Of a stretch of DNA of 64,000 nt, positions 19,486 through 30,494 are shown in pieces. This DNA is from Tanypteryx hageni (lineage: Eukaryota > Arthropoda > Insecta > Odonata > Petaluridae). A model generated the notes under the pieces. It did not search any database. It was not told the DNA's origin and was given only the letters and a program-made list of their open reading frames with translations. The stretch lies in NCBI GenBank assembly GCA_028673005.1, contig CM054116.1:135957681-136021680 (forward strand), read 5' to 3'. The first letter of the stretch is position 1. Each line of letters starts with the position of its first letter. Made by a program: the position numbers and the translations under genes.

Positions 19486-20968
19486 GATAGTGGAACTAAA
19501 GAAGGGGAAAGCCACGGGGGAGCGATGGAATACCGTCTGAGATACTTAAAGTCATAGGATCAGAAGGACTAAAAGCGATCACGAAATTAATTAATAAGAT
19601 TTACGACACGGGAGAGTGGCCTCAGGATTTCCTAGAAGTAACAATGATTCCTCTAAAGAAGAAGCCAAAGGCAATGCAGTGTAAAGATTACAGAACTATA
19701 AGCCTTCTGTCACACACATCGAAGATCATCACGAGGATTCTTAATAAAAGGCTGGAGAAAAAGGCAGAAGAAATAATAGGGGAAGATCAATTCGGTTTCA
19801 GAAAAGGACGAGGAACTAGAGATGCTATAGTAGTAGTTAGAATCATATCAGAAAGGGCAATAGAATACAGCCAAGATATCTGCGCATGTTTCGTAGACTG
19901 GCGGAAGGCCTTTGATAGAGTAAATTGGGTTAAGTTGATGAAGATATTAAAGGATATAGGTGTAGACTGGAAAGACAGGAGACTGATTAGGAATCTATAT
20001 GAGAATCAAGTTGTAAAGGTCAGGTTTGAGAATGTGGATACCTGCGGAATAAATATCGGTAGAGGAGTAAGACAAGTCTGCTGCCTATCGCCAACCCTAT
20101 TCAATATATGAGGAGAAAGTCTAATGCAAGAAGCTTTAGAAGGCACAGGGGATTTCAAAATTGGAAGAAGGATTATAAGAACAGTAAAATACGCAGATGA
20201 TCAAGTACTTCTAGCAAGAAAGGAAGAGGAACTACAAAAAATGATAAATAGACTAGTGATAACAGGTAGAAAATACGGTATGGAAATAAATACAGAAAAA
20301 TCCAAGGTCATTCGAATATCGGGTAAAGAAGAGAATCTGAACATAACTATTGGGGGAAAGCCATTAGAACAAGTTTCAGAATATAAATACCTTGGAAGTA
20401 TCATAACACGAGAGGCAAAATGTACGGATGAGATCAGAACTAGAATAAGAAAATCAAAAGCGGCTTTCAGGAGAAAGAAACAACTACTTACAGGGAATAT
20501 AAGGGAAGATATCCTCAAGAAGTTGATAAAATGCTACGTATGGAGTATAGCATTGTATGGGGCAGAAACATGGACGCTAAGGAAAAATGACATCAAATAC
20601 TTGGAAAGCTTTGAAATGTGGACTTGGAGGAGAATGCTGAAGATAAAATGGACAGATAGGATGAAAAACGATGAAGTGCTACGAAGAATAGGAGAGAAGC
20701 GAATGATTATACAGACTATCAGAAAGAGGAAGGCTAACTGGGTTGGACATTACCTGAGGAGAGAGAGTATGATTAAAGACGTGTTAGAAGGAAAACTAGA
20801 TGGGAAAAGGGAAAGAGGTAGGAAAAGGTTTCAGCTGATCGACGATTTGAAAGGGAAAGAGAGTTATCAAGATATAAAGAGGACAGCGGAAAATAGGAGT
20901 ATATGGAGAACCAGGTTTAACCAAGAATAATCACGGACCTGTCTACGGACAGACTACCTATGATGATG
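19486..20968 (+). mobile_element. RTE-type LINE, copy C (5'-truncated, plus strand)
   Basis: Plus-strand copy beginning in the RT fingers (VELKKGKATG) and ending at a GATGATGATGA tail near 20956-20970, after the same CACGGACCTGTCTACGG end seen in copy B. The arms of B and C are highly similar by eye over about 1.4 kb. Together they form a large inverted repeat with copy B's linker and endonuclease as spacer. It is better preserved than B. Confidence 0.85.
19644..20930 (+). pseudogene. RTE reverse transcriptase and C-terminal domain (copy C)
   Basis: Two frames, 19644-20111 and 20124-20930. The first holds MQCKDYRTISLLSHTSKII, FGFRKGRGTRDAI, CFVDWRKAFDRV and GVRQVCCLSPTLFN (the usual Gly of RQGC is Val here). 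A stop (TGA at 20109-20111) then interrupts, where homologues continue into the next palm segment. The second begins MQEALEGTGDFK and contains the catalytic YADD at about 20192-20203, KVIRISGKE, YKYLGS, the thumb SIALYGAETWTLRK and the C-terminal RRMLKIKWTDRM and KRKANWVGHYLRR domain, ending LRR...RTRFNQE. All motifs needed for RT are visible, but one stop plus the missing 5' end make it a dead copy. Confidence 0.85.
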
Positions 20969-20974
20969 ATGAGG

Positions 20975-22320
20975 TAAAACTAAATGTATAATCCTATGAA
21001 GTAAAGCCATTGGAATTTCGTCAGCGCCTTGTGCTCTGGACTTGATTTTACGTAAAGATTTTAGTACTTCGAGTTTTGTTGCAAAGGAAAATTGGAATGG
21101 TGATGATGCTGAGGTTGGAGGAAGGTGTTGCTGTAGGAGGTTAGCTATGTGTTTTTGTTTCAATTCGTTGTCATCAGGGATTGGGGGAGTGGTGAATCAA
21201 GTGTTAAGAGCATCAAGGCAAATATGAGGAGGCAATTGTGTATCCTTAGATTTTCCAATGACAAATAATTTTAAGTTGTTCCATAGCCCCGATTGTGATG
21301 AATTAGGACAAGTTATTGATTGAATGTATCTGGTTTTAGAGTTTCTGATGAGCTGTTTAGTCTTATTTCTCAATTTTTTAAAATGGCAGTATGAAAGACG
21401 TGTTTTCGCATTTCTGAAAATAGTCACGTCTCTTCATCATGTTTGATATCAGTTAATAGCCATGGTGCGTGGGGCTTAGAGACTCTTTTATTCTTTAGTG
21501 GAGCGTGAGTGTTGATTAGTGATTGTATAAAGTTGTTGAAAGTCTCGACCTTGTCATTAATGTCGTCCAAATATTCAATGGATTGCAAAGTCATGGCAGA
21601 TGTGCCAGCAAGTAACTTTTCGTTATTGATGTTTTTGTAGTTTCTATAGGTGATATATTTCTGCTTGTGTATAGGACACCTTACTGAATAGGCAATGCAT
21701 ATTATACCATGTGAGGAGATTCCAAGAGCAGAGAGTTGACTGTGTACGAGAACCTTGTCGGGGTTGGCGGTAACGGCTAAATCAATTAGGGTAAAAGAAG
21801 TAGAAGTATGTTGAGTTGCATATAACGGAAGAGTACTAAGGCCAAGGGAGTTGAAGGAGTTAAATAAATATGTTGAATCAGGATTTGTTGTATGTTGGCA
21901 TTAAAGTCACCAGTAATTATTGTGGTTGTATTCGTTCATGTTATTAGCAATCGCTTCATCAATATCGGATAGGTGGCCAATTTTTGGTGGGCGGTATACG
22001 GTGCCCATAAGTATTTTCTGGGAAATGATTTTTAACTCAAGAAAGAGAACTTCGGGTCTTCTGCTGTAATTATATTCACTGATTTCAACCATTGTTGATG
22101 AGATATCTTTTCTTACATAGATTCCGCCACCTTTGCCGACAAGATCGTTACGATACAATTTATAGTCATCAATTTCTACAGAAGAGGATAACACAGAGGG
22201 TTTTAACCAGGTCTCAGCAATAGTGATGATGTGTACATTATTGGGAGGTAGGATCGAACGAAGTTCTTCAATGTGTGCTGTTAAGTTTTGATTATTTAAT
22301 TATACGATCTGAAGAGAGCA
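20975..22320 (-). mobile_element. Second LINE type (Jockey/CR1 group), ORF2 remnants
   Basis: Minus-strand remnants differing from both the RTE and CR1-like families here. The endonuclease start is at about 22310-21907: NLTAHIEELRSILPP, AETWLKPS, YKLYRNDLVGKGGGIYVRK and MGTVYRPPK. It then breaks and continues in other frames through the SSHGIICI region (near 21710). The linker is near 21427-21197 (RLSYCHFKKLRNKTKQLIRN). The RT start is at 21163-20954: SLRKIKSRAQGADEIPMALL. The GKGGG and YRPP motifs are typical of the Jockey/CR1-type endonuclease. RT palm motifs are not present, so the 3' part is missing next to RTE copy C. Confidence 0.75.
21907..22194 (-). pseudogene. Endonuclease fragment of second LINE type
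   Basis: A 95-residue remnant: MLSSSVEIDDYKLYRNDLVG then KGGGIYVRKDIS and ILMGTVYRPPKIGHL. The open frame ends at NNYW just before the position where the GDFN block is expected. It represents the central endonuclease sheet and is not functional alone. Confidence 0.7.
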
Positions 22321-22458
22321 TGGAAAGGGCTTAAACTGTTCCGATAAAATGGTCTTTGTATTGGGGTCAGGGAGTGAGGACAAATTTTTGGTGGAGTTAG
22401 GGAAAAGATAAGAGGATGTGGATCTAGAAAGGATGGGTAAATTCGGAAGCATTTGGGT

Positions 22459-22809
22459 CTAGGGAAAGGCGCGGGTAAAGTTGGGTCGGAATGAAATCAG
22501 GAGCATATGGGTTAAGGCGAGTACAGGAAGTGATTGATAAGCAGGTAAAAAAAGAGGTGCGGACGAGGATGCGACAGGGTAGGGTAAGAATTCAGCTGCC
22601 TCAGGGTTGAGAGAGGGTTGCATGACAGTGGGTAGCCGAAGGTTAGGCGAGCTAATGATCGCCGTAGCAGCCTGTAGCGAGGGTCTGTAGATGGGAGAAG
22701 GCACGGGCGAGATAGGAATGCTATCACTGTGCAAGATTTCTGGGGAAGAAAAAATCATAAGAGAGGAAATTTTAAGATGTGGATGTGGAAAGTTAAGGTT
22801 AATATGCAC
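22459..22809 (-). pseudogene. Possible ORF1/linker remnant of second LINE type
   Basis: A 116-residue Pro/Ser/Leu-rich minus-strand frame immediately 5' of the endonuclease remnants. It has no recognisable domain, and two overlapping frames are open as well, so coding status is uncertain. Its position fits the end of ORF1 or the inter-ORF region of the LINE at 20975-22320. Confidence 0.25.
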
Positions 22810-22959
22810 AATTAAAAAACGGAAAAAAATGCACAGAAAAATTAAGAAAATAAATTTAGAAAATAAGAGTTTTCATATAAATGCACTGTGAAAGCGAACA
22901 CTGAAGAGGGAAAGCACTGCACTGTAGGGAATGCGGGAGCTACACTAAACAGCTAAAGG

Positions 22960-23460
22960 GACTTATTGAGTAACTGAAATAAAACACTGATTGGAGCACT
23001 AGCACTGGGAAATATAGGCTATTAGGAAATAGCTTCGGGAGCACTAAGGGTGTTAGGGGGACACAGATAATTAAAAACTCCTAAATGCACTAGGGAGAAA
23101 TGAGAACAAACAAAACACCATGTGGAGCACTGGCAATAGTGATAGCTATTGAGAAATAACATTGGGAGCACTAAGGGTGTAAAGGGGACACATAACTAAA
23201 ACTCTTAAATGCACTAGGGAGAGATGAGAACGAAGGGAGAAATACTGTGTGGCGCACTGGCACTACTGCTGGCAATTGGAAAATACCTTTGGGAACACTA
23301 AGGGTGCAACGGGGACACATAACTAAAAACTCTTAAAAGCACTAGGGGAAAAAACTATGGAGCACTGGCACTAGTGATAGAGAGGACTATTGGGTAACTG
23401 TTTTAGATGTAGGGGGACACAAATAAGCAAATGCTCTAGTTCTCACTTGGGAAAAACGTC
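22960..23460. repeat. ~127-bp tandem repeat, about 3.7 units
   Basis: Successive units carry TGGAGCACTGGCA, GGGAGCACTAAGGGTGT, GGGGACACATAACTAAAA and CTTAAATGCACTAGGGAGA in order. The GCACTAAGGG word starts at 23041, 23168 and 23295 (last as ACACTAAGGG), giving a period of about 127. A fourth, more divergent unit follows near 23400. There is no coding content. It lies on the 5' side of the minus-strand LINE remnants. Confidence 0.85.
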
Positions 23461-23636
23461 TCGTAAGAGAGAAAGGGGAAAAATCACAACTGAATTGGGA
23501 GGGAGATTCTTTCTTCTTTAAGAATCCACAGGAAATCGTAAAACATCAGAGTATACGGATAATCAGGAAATGTAGTAACAGAGATGCCAACGCCACAGGA
23601 TGCAAGGAACGGTGTATAGGAAGAACAGGAACTAAA

Positions 23637-23713
23637 GAGTGGGAGGGAGGAAGGAAGGGAGAGAGAGGAAGGGAGGGAGAGAGGAAGGGAGGGCGATAGG
23701 GAGGGAGATAGAG
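23637..23713. repeat. GA-rich simple repeat
   Basis: A (GGGA)n/(GGAA)n purine run directly before the 3' end of CR1 copy 2. The open frames read through it are low complexity. Confidence 0.8.
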
Positions 23714-24780
23714 ATGGCGATATCATTTCACTCTCTACATCTACATGATACCCTGCAAGTCACCTTTTTGGTGGATGGCAGGGGGTGCAGTGCACCAAGG
23801 GTCCATAGTTTTCCTACGTTACCTTTTCCTATTATATTCTCTTATCGTCCTAGGGAAAAACGATCCTCTATATCGCTCCGTTCTACAATCGAACTCGCAA
23901 GCTTTATTCTCGCTGCCCTGCTTTCCGAGATACTTCGGGCTTCTAATAAGTCCTAGAACCTCATTCGCTAGTCCCTCCGACATAAAGTTTACCAGTAGTT
24001 TCAATAAAGCCTGCAGCCTACGTTCCTCTAACGATGTCTATTTCAGATTTTCTATTAATGATGTTACGCTTTGTTTACTATCGTAATTCCTCTTTACAAA
24101 TCTAGCTGCCCTGCGCTGAACCTTTTCTATCTCGTTAGTGAGTCCCTTTTCATAGGGATCCCACACAGCTCAAGCATATTCTACCTGCGGTCGAACCAAG
24201 GATAAATAACATAATTCTTTCACTTTTTCGGAGCTATTTCGAACTATTCTCCCTCCTTTTTGTTAGCGGCACCTATCAATCGGCGAATGTTGGTGCCCCA
24301 CAAAAGATCACGATGGATCGTGACTCCGAGATATTTAATCGAGTCTGAAACTGGAATCTCTACTCCGTCCAACGAATAATTATTATCCAACGAGATACTC
24401 TTGGTTCTTCAGCAGTTGATGACGCAGCTTTTCTTTTGGTTGATCTCTAACTGCCATTCCTTACACAATGCAGAAAGAGCTTCTAGGTCATTTTGGAGAT
24501 ACTGGTGGTCTTCCGGATTGCTTATTTCTCTGTAGATGACAGTGTCGTGCGCGAAAAGCCTAATTTGACTTATGACTACTGAGCTGATATCGTTTATCTA
24601 AATTAGTAATAATAACGGACCAATTACACTACCCTGCGGAACGCCAGAGATAACCTCCACTAACAATAAGTTCGAAGATTTCCCATCTATAACAACAGTC
24701 TGCGTCCTATGATTTAAAAATTCACGGATCAAACTAACGGTTTTAGAATTAACGCCTAAGGTTTCTAATTTCTTTATTAA

Positions 24781-25359
24781 CTACCTCTGAGGTACCTTAT
24801 CAAAGGCTTTCATAAAATCTAAGAATATGGCATCGACCTGCATATAATTTTCTCCGCTTCTCAGTATACAATTAACAAAAGGACAGAGCTGAGTATCACA
24901 TAACCTACCTTTCCCGAAGCCGTGTTGACAATCATCTAACAATAAATTACTATCAAGATCTCGCATTATGTTGCTAACGAGTATATGCTCGAGAATCTTA
25001 CACGATATCGAAGTTAAGGAAATCGGCCTGTAATTTTCTGGGTTCTCCTTGTCGCCGCCCTTATGAATTGGGGTAACGTGCGCTAACCTCCAGTCGCTAG
25101 GGACCTTTGCGCGAGAAATGAATTTCTCGAAGATTATCCCAAGAAAAGGTGCTATTTCTTCAGCTAATTCTTTTAAAACGCGAGCAGGAATTTCTTCGGG
25201 GCCAATGGCTTTGTTATGTCTGATTGAACTTAATGGCTTTGCTATTCCCACCTCCGAAAATACTATATCGTCCATCAGGCCTCCCCTTACTGCGGGTGCA
25301 TAATGTACGCAATGGTCGCTGACGGTTATGAATGCTTTCAAAAAATGACCGTTTAACAA
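24781..25359 (-). pseudogene. CR1-like reverse transcriptase fragment (copy 2)
   Basis: A 192-residue open remnant: SEVGIAKPLSSIRHNKAIGPEEIP (fingers), FEKFISRAKVPSDWRLAHVTPIHKGG, ENYRPISLTSISCKILEHI, CQHGFGKGRLCDTQL and VDAIFLDFMKAFDKVPQR (palm motif A with Asp). A stop follows immediately. The remaining palm continues in shifted frames down to about 24530, where the expected FADD box reads FAHD. That third palm residue is changed, consistent with a dead enzyme. Confidence 0.8.
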
Positions 25360-25664
25360 GTTGGCTTTCTCTACGCTATCATGAATAACGGCACCCGAGT
25401 CATTACGCAGGGAAGGTATGGTAGGGCCTCTACCTTGGACCTCTCATATAGGACCAACACGCTTTAGGGTCCTCCTTCAAATAATTTTTTAATACCTTAT
25501 TCCGGAAGTTAGTAAAAGCCTCGCGCATAGTATTTCTCGCTTTAGCGCGGGATTCCTTATACGTCTTAACTTTAGTTGCTCTATATTCATCGAAGGATGT
25601 AGACGGCATATTTTTTATTTTCGTGTGGCTTATTCTCTGACGTCTAAGCGCACTCCTAACTTGC

Positions 25665-26603
25665 TTATTGTACCAACGTGTCGACCTCCAATTTAATTGG
25701 AATGTACTTATCGATGCCCTCTAGCATTATATCCTTGAATAATGTCCATGAAGACTCAGCACCTGATCGTTCGGTCATATCACGGAAGCCATGTAGTGTT
25801 TCTCGTAGGCGCGACCTAAAGCTCGAAAAGTTTGCCTTAGCAAATATATAAAACTTTCTTTGAGGCTTAGGGTGCCTATCGATTTTCAACTTCCACTCTG
25901 CATAGACGGCCATATGATCACTTATTCTATCTTCAATGGTGACTTTGTTTATTCTTTCTGGGACGTTAGTTGCTAATAAATCTAATATGTTTCCCGATCG
26001 CGTTGGCTTTTTGACTAATTGAAGGAGAGAGTGCTCGCAGAATGATTCGATTAATGCCTCACAGAATTCGCGTTCTTTACCTCTAGATTCGAAACATAGG
26101 TTTTCCCAATCAATTGAGTGTAAGTTAAAGTCACCACGGACTATAACAATTCCGTCTTGATTTATCAGTCTAAGCTTTGATAGTTGTTTCTCGAGACCTA
26201 AATACAATCTAAAACAGCGTTAGGTGTCCTGTAAAACGATTATAAGAACACCTTTTTGGAGCCATCTTTAACTATGCGGCACCAAACACTCTCGATATCC
26301 TCGTCACTTATCGGAATCTTACTGCTATCGTACTTATCGCTAACCGCTATGTACCCCCTCCCCTCCCGATTTATTAGTGCGATCTTTTCTATAGACACGA
26401 TAGTCTCTGGGAAATATCTCCTGAGCAATTTTCCTACGGATGCTGCGACAGTTCAGTACGACGACGTTTAATATCTCACTCACTTCGCATACTAACCTCA
26501 CCCTTGACTTTCTCTTCCACTCTAAAACTACATGCGCTCCCATCACAATCACTCCCATGACTGTATGGCATCGCATCAAAATTGGAATTGCGACCCGTCG
26601 CAC
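25665..26603 (-). pseudogene. CR1-like endonuclease fragments (copy 2)
   Basis: Three overlapping remnants. The segment 26603-26340 has VVVLNCRSIRRK and the RDYRVYRKDRTNKSGGEG block, with the E-bearing helix deleted between RRK and IAQEIFPRDY. The segment 26428-26240 has INREGRGYIAVSDKYDSS and SVWCRIV. The segment 26207-25665 has GDFNLHSIDWENL, NILDLLATNVPERINK and ISDHMAVYAEW. The order and spacing match copy 1's endonuclease. Frameshifts near 26340 and 26230 separate them. Confidence 0.8.
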
Positions 26604-26829
26604 CCTTTACGGAACATTCTATCAATGACCTATCGCGAAATTGGTGCTGCATGTTACGTGCATTTACCTCACGCTCGGAGTATATTCTATCATTAGGTAA
26701 TCTATCGGGATTCTTATTTTCTACAAACGCATCGATTATCCCCTTACCCAAAACTGACCTACATCCTGCCCTACTCTCTAGCCCAAAAAATCCCTACTGT
26801 GCTTGAGAATTCTACGCGCTACTCTCTGA

Positions 26830-26960
26830 GCCAATTCGGGCGTGTAGTGAACACCAGGGTGATCCATTGGTGCCCTGCACGATTCGATATTCGTTCGTAG
26901 GTTGACGAAGTCCCGACAGGTATTCCACAGCCTTCGGTTCAGACCGTCAACTCTACTCCG
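26830..26960 (-). pseudogene. CR1-like ORF1 C-terminus (SGNH end), copy 2
   Basis: Minus-strand reading gives LNRRLWNTCRDFVNLR and GVHYTPELAQRVARRIL, the C-terminal end of the SGNH-type ORF1, aligned with 8585-8720 in copy 1. The His of GVHYT corresponds to the expected catalytic His. Sequence upstream is replaced by unrelated repeat. Confidence 0.7.
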
Positions 26961-26984
26961 TACCTCAGATCGTTTCTGTACACT

Positions 26985-27720
26985 TTATTCGCAATGTTAT
27001 TTCCTACCTACGATTTGGCTCCATTTCTGGGCTTGCATTAACAGTGTGATTGAAAGAAGGGTTTCCTTACACTGAAATATGCGTCTTTAAAAAGCTCACG
27101 CTTCTACTCTGGACAATCAGGTAACCGCAAGGCCCTAGGGTAGTATTGAGAACACGTGTTTCGTAGCCTTTTGAGGTTTTGAGATTATATTTTCCGAACT
27201 AATGGTGGGATATTCCACGAGCCTCTCTATACAACTAAGTTCATGAATATGCCCTGCTGAGAGTTCCTCGAGTTTCGGGAGAAAGGAATATCGGTGGTCG
27301 TTTTAATATCCATTCCACGCATCTACCCCGTGGATTGTATACCTGGAACAAATGTTTCTCGATTGCTTTCTAGGGTTCTTTTTATAGATGGACGTTGTTT
27401 TATGCACTATCGCCCCTTCTCCGTATGCAATGAACCCACTCTTTTGGCAGTAATTCTCTAAAACTAATCCAGAAAAGATCATTCCGTTCTCTTGTTTTTT
27501 GCTTCTTCATCCTTTGCTACGGGTTAGTAAATTTCAATTTATATATAATTGTTTAAAAAAGGTACACATAAATTAGCAATCGTTACTTAAAATTGAAGAG
27601 GGATTAAGGATTAGTATTTATTTGCTATTTGTGTAAAATATCTTGGAGATTGGAAAAACACATTTTAATCAGAATTTTAGGCAAGACTGTTGATCGAGGT
27701 AAGTATTAGATAGTTATTTT
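26985..27720 (-). repeat. Inverted-orientation relative of the interior of TIR element 1
   Basis: The reverse complement aligns from end to end with 3735-4540. Shared words include AGAAGAGTAAGC versus GTAGAAGCGTGAGC, ATCCACGGGGTAGATGCGTGG, CGATTGCTAATTTATGTG and TTAAAATGTGTTTTTCCAAT. The terminal arms of element 1 are not evident here, so it is an internal fragment. Neither copy has coding signs. Confidence 0.8.
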
Positions 27721-28317
27721 TTTACGGAGAAAATAATAATGCGGTAATGATATCATTAATTTTTTTCCTTAATTAGTCCTTAATTGGCATCGACGAATGT
27801 CTAAAAACCTTTAAGCTAAACTCGCAAATTCTATTTTTAAAGAATGTTTCTCGACAAAAGCAAAAGTTCGGAATTCAAGAGGTAAAGCATTATTTACTGT
27901 TTTCATTCGCGAAATAATATATTTGCCAATGACGAGGTTGAAAAAATTACTGTACGAAATCAAAAGTATCTAGATATTTAAATATAAGCTTACGATATTT
28001 GAGATTAAAAATATACTACGTAACAGTGTGGTAGAACAACAATAATATTCTCGTGAACGACATGCAAGGTGCTAATTTAGTTTAATCATCAAGATTCAGT
28101 TAGTAAAACCTGTGCATCACCTATTAATATATGTTTTCTCATATAGGTTGATTGTCGAAATCATCACTTTTGGCAAAAATTTGTAAAAAAGAAGAGAAAG
28201 TACAAGAACAAAAAATATAGTTTCGTGTTCGCACAATGAAATTTTTTCTGCACGGACTATTTTTGTTACTTAAAGAGGTAAGGTTACAAATCAAAATATT
28301 CTTGTGTTTATATTTGT
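27721..28317. other. AT-rich stretch without recognised feature
   Basis: No gene or repeat was recognised between the repeat fragment and the mariner-like remnant. Confidence 0.55.
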
Positions 28318-28922
28318 GACAGTTTATAATAAATTTTCGAAAATGTTCCTTTGGCTACACGGATTGCCATGTACTTTCAGCATGACGGAGCCCCTCCTCA
28401 TTATACCCGAATTGTGATGCAACATCTAAATGACACTTTCCCTAATCGGTGGATTGGTCGTGGCAGTACCATTCACTGGCCACCAAGATCTCCAGACCCA
28501 ACCCCGTTAGATTTTGTTTATGGGGTTGGATGAAGAGTGAAGTGTACACAATAAACGTGGATGCACGAGATGAACTGCTCAATCGCATAATGGGTGCTAT
28601 TGCCCGCGTAAAGGAACGTCAAGATGAACTCAGATGAGCAACACGCCATGTTCTCACACGAGTTGAAAAATGCATTAATGTTGACGGCGAAATTTTCGAA
28701 AATTTATTATAAACTGTAACAAATTTTTCACTTGAACGATAAATATTAGCAACAGTACGTAATATCTCTTTCTTATCCATAATTTTGCAACTGTAAATTC
28801 AAATAGCTCTATCTCGGAAACTGTTTGGAATAGGGCACTTGTTCATACGAACTTTGTTCTTAGAATGACCGATACTATCACCTCCCAGAATATTGACCTT
28901 TCCTCCTGGGACACCCTGTATA
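28318..28922 (+). mobile_element. Mariner/Tc-like transposon remnant
   Basis: It contains the DDE part of an insect-type transposase and, at the right, TGGGACACCCTGTATA (28905-28921), a typical terminal sequence (reverse TATACAGGGTGTCCCA). An inverted repeat of about 26 bases, ACAGTTTATAATAAATTTTC and following, occurs at 28319-28345 and as its complement at 28691-28716. The right copy covers the transposase stop codon. The N-terminal half and left terminus are missing. Confidence 0.7.
28351..28715 (+). pseudogene. C-terminal DDE transposase fragment (mariner/Tc superfamily)
   Basis: The reading gives MYFQHDGAPPHYTRIVMQHL, where the Asp of QHDGAPPH is the second catalytic acid, then FPNRWIGRGSTIHWPPRSPD, where PPRSPD carries the third Asp region, and TPLDFVYGVG. 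A frameshift near 28530 moves the frame to GWMKSEVYTINVDARDELLNRI, then another shift precedes the C-terminal CINVDGEIFENLL-type end and stop at about 28711. The N-terminal DNA-binding domain and first catalytic Asp are absent. It cannot be active. Confidence 0.8.
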
Positions 28923-30490
28923 TGGCTGACAGATAATTCATTAAACTGATAATACCACTCAGAAATCCGGCTTAGATCTGAAACTTATCAATTAAATATT
29001 TACGTAAGACAGAAATGATTAGTTTTTTTCGGAAATTATGCTGTGAATGTGTTGCAGTTAAAAATCTCTACAGAATATATCGTCACGGTAATAACCTTGG
29101 ATTTCGTAAGAAATATATATACAGAAGTCACTAAATAAAATCAATGAATTCATATTTTGGTCTTTAAACTTAAATAACTCAGTAATGTTGAAATGTAAGT
29201 TAGTGATTTTTGTCAGTACATAGACGATATGATAGTGAAATGACCTCAACGCTCAAAAGTAAGATTACTTTTTAGCTGGCGACAACAGCAGTTATCAAAG
29301 ATAAACTATAAGTCAGATTCGAAGTAAATCTTTAGTACAACCTTAGAATCTGCATGATATGAGGATGGGCACCTGAAGTTAAACAAATAAATGTGAGTTT
29401 TTATATTCTCGGCACACAAGGAATCTCTACTATGCAGTTTCAAGCCAAACGGTAGACACCTGCACTCCAATCGTTAAAATACTGGACAGTTACGCTATGT
29501 CAGGATTTCTCGTGGGAGGCACACATTCGAATGGTTGCTGTTAGCGCTAATAAGAAAATGGCGGTCGTCAGGCGAACAGTAGAAGAGAGTAAAGGGAAAG
29601 GGAAGAGATAGACGAGTAACTGATCTCTGGATATGGCAGGATTGCGCTCCATTCGAGAATTCTCTCACCTTATATTTGTATAACATATTAACAATGAGTC
29701 TGATGGGCTCGTTATGTGAAACTCCAGTGAAAATTATAAAATAACTTCATTAACAAAAAAATCTCTTTGAGTCTTAAGGAAAGCTTGTTCAAAAATAATT
29801 CATAATATAACTTACAGAAAGATTCTAGTAATGTCCTTCATTCCGACTTATGTAAGGAAAAAAGATCACAAACGTAATAAATTAATAGCTGGACGAAGCG
29901 TCAAAGAGGTTATTCTTATCCAAAAATGATTAGATATCACTATGGAAATGTGTTCTTCCCAACGTTTATACTACGCTCTTTGCCAATTCCAACCGCCATT
30001 ATGTTCAATTCAAGGATTTAACATAGATCTTCTAGCTCGAGACTTCAATATACATCGATATACTTTCATGTAAATGGAGCGATTTTGACAGACTTTGGAT
30101 TACTAATCCGTTTCATCCGAATTAGGATAAATGTATATTAAAAAGAACGATATTCTCCTTTAAATACTAACTATAAATTTTTGAGCCTTCATTTACTGTT
30201 ATCTATTAGCATAAGTGACTCTATTACGCAATATGGGATTACGAAATATTTCGTAGCCTAATAAGGAATTAGCTCTCTTTATCCCCATAACACAGAGGAC
30301 ACTCAAATTAGGCAGAGTGACCGTAGAGTGAACCGTGAGACATTTTTTTACTCAATATCAATATTTACCAAAAAATTGTTGTGGCGGCTTCTCCGTGCAA
30401 AACTAGCCTCCATTAGCTCCTTTTGAAACATCTTGTTCCACTTTAACGTGACCTAGTATCTACGACGTCTTAAATAATAAACGGGTGAGA
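28923..30490. other. Stretch without recognised feature
   Basis: AT-rich, with a few short open frames on both strands and no recognisable motif. No repeat was detected by eye. Confidence 0.55.
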
Positions 30491-30494
30491 TTCC

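Larger units (their letters stand above)
23734..26960 (-). mobile_element. CR1-like LINE, copy 2 (truncated in ORF1)
   Basis: Minus-strand copy with the same TGTAGATGTAGA 3' terminus. It contains the 3' UTR, complete but frameshifted ORF2, and the last part of ORF1 (about 26830-26960). It preserves two segments missing from copy 1: the Gly-rich endonuclease loop (INREGRGYIAVSDKYD) and the RT fingers with IGPEEIPARVLKELAEE. It ends near 26960, where a non-LINE repeat (26985-27720) begins, so the 5' end is lost. Confidence 0.85.
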
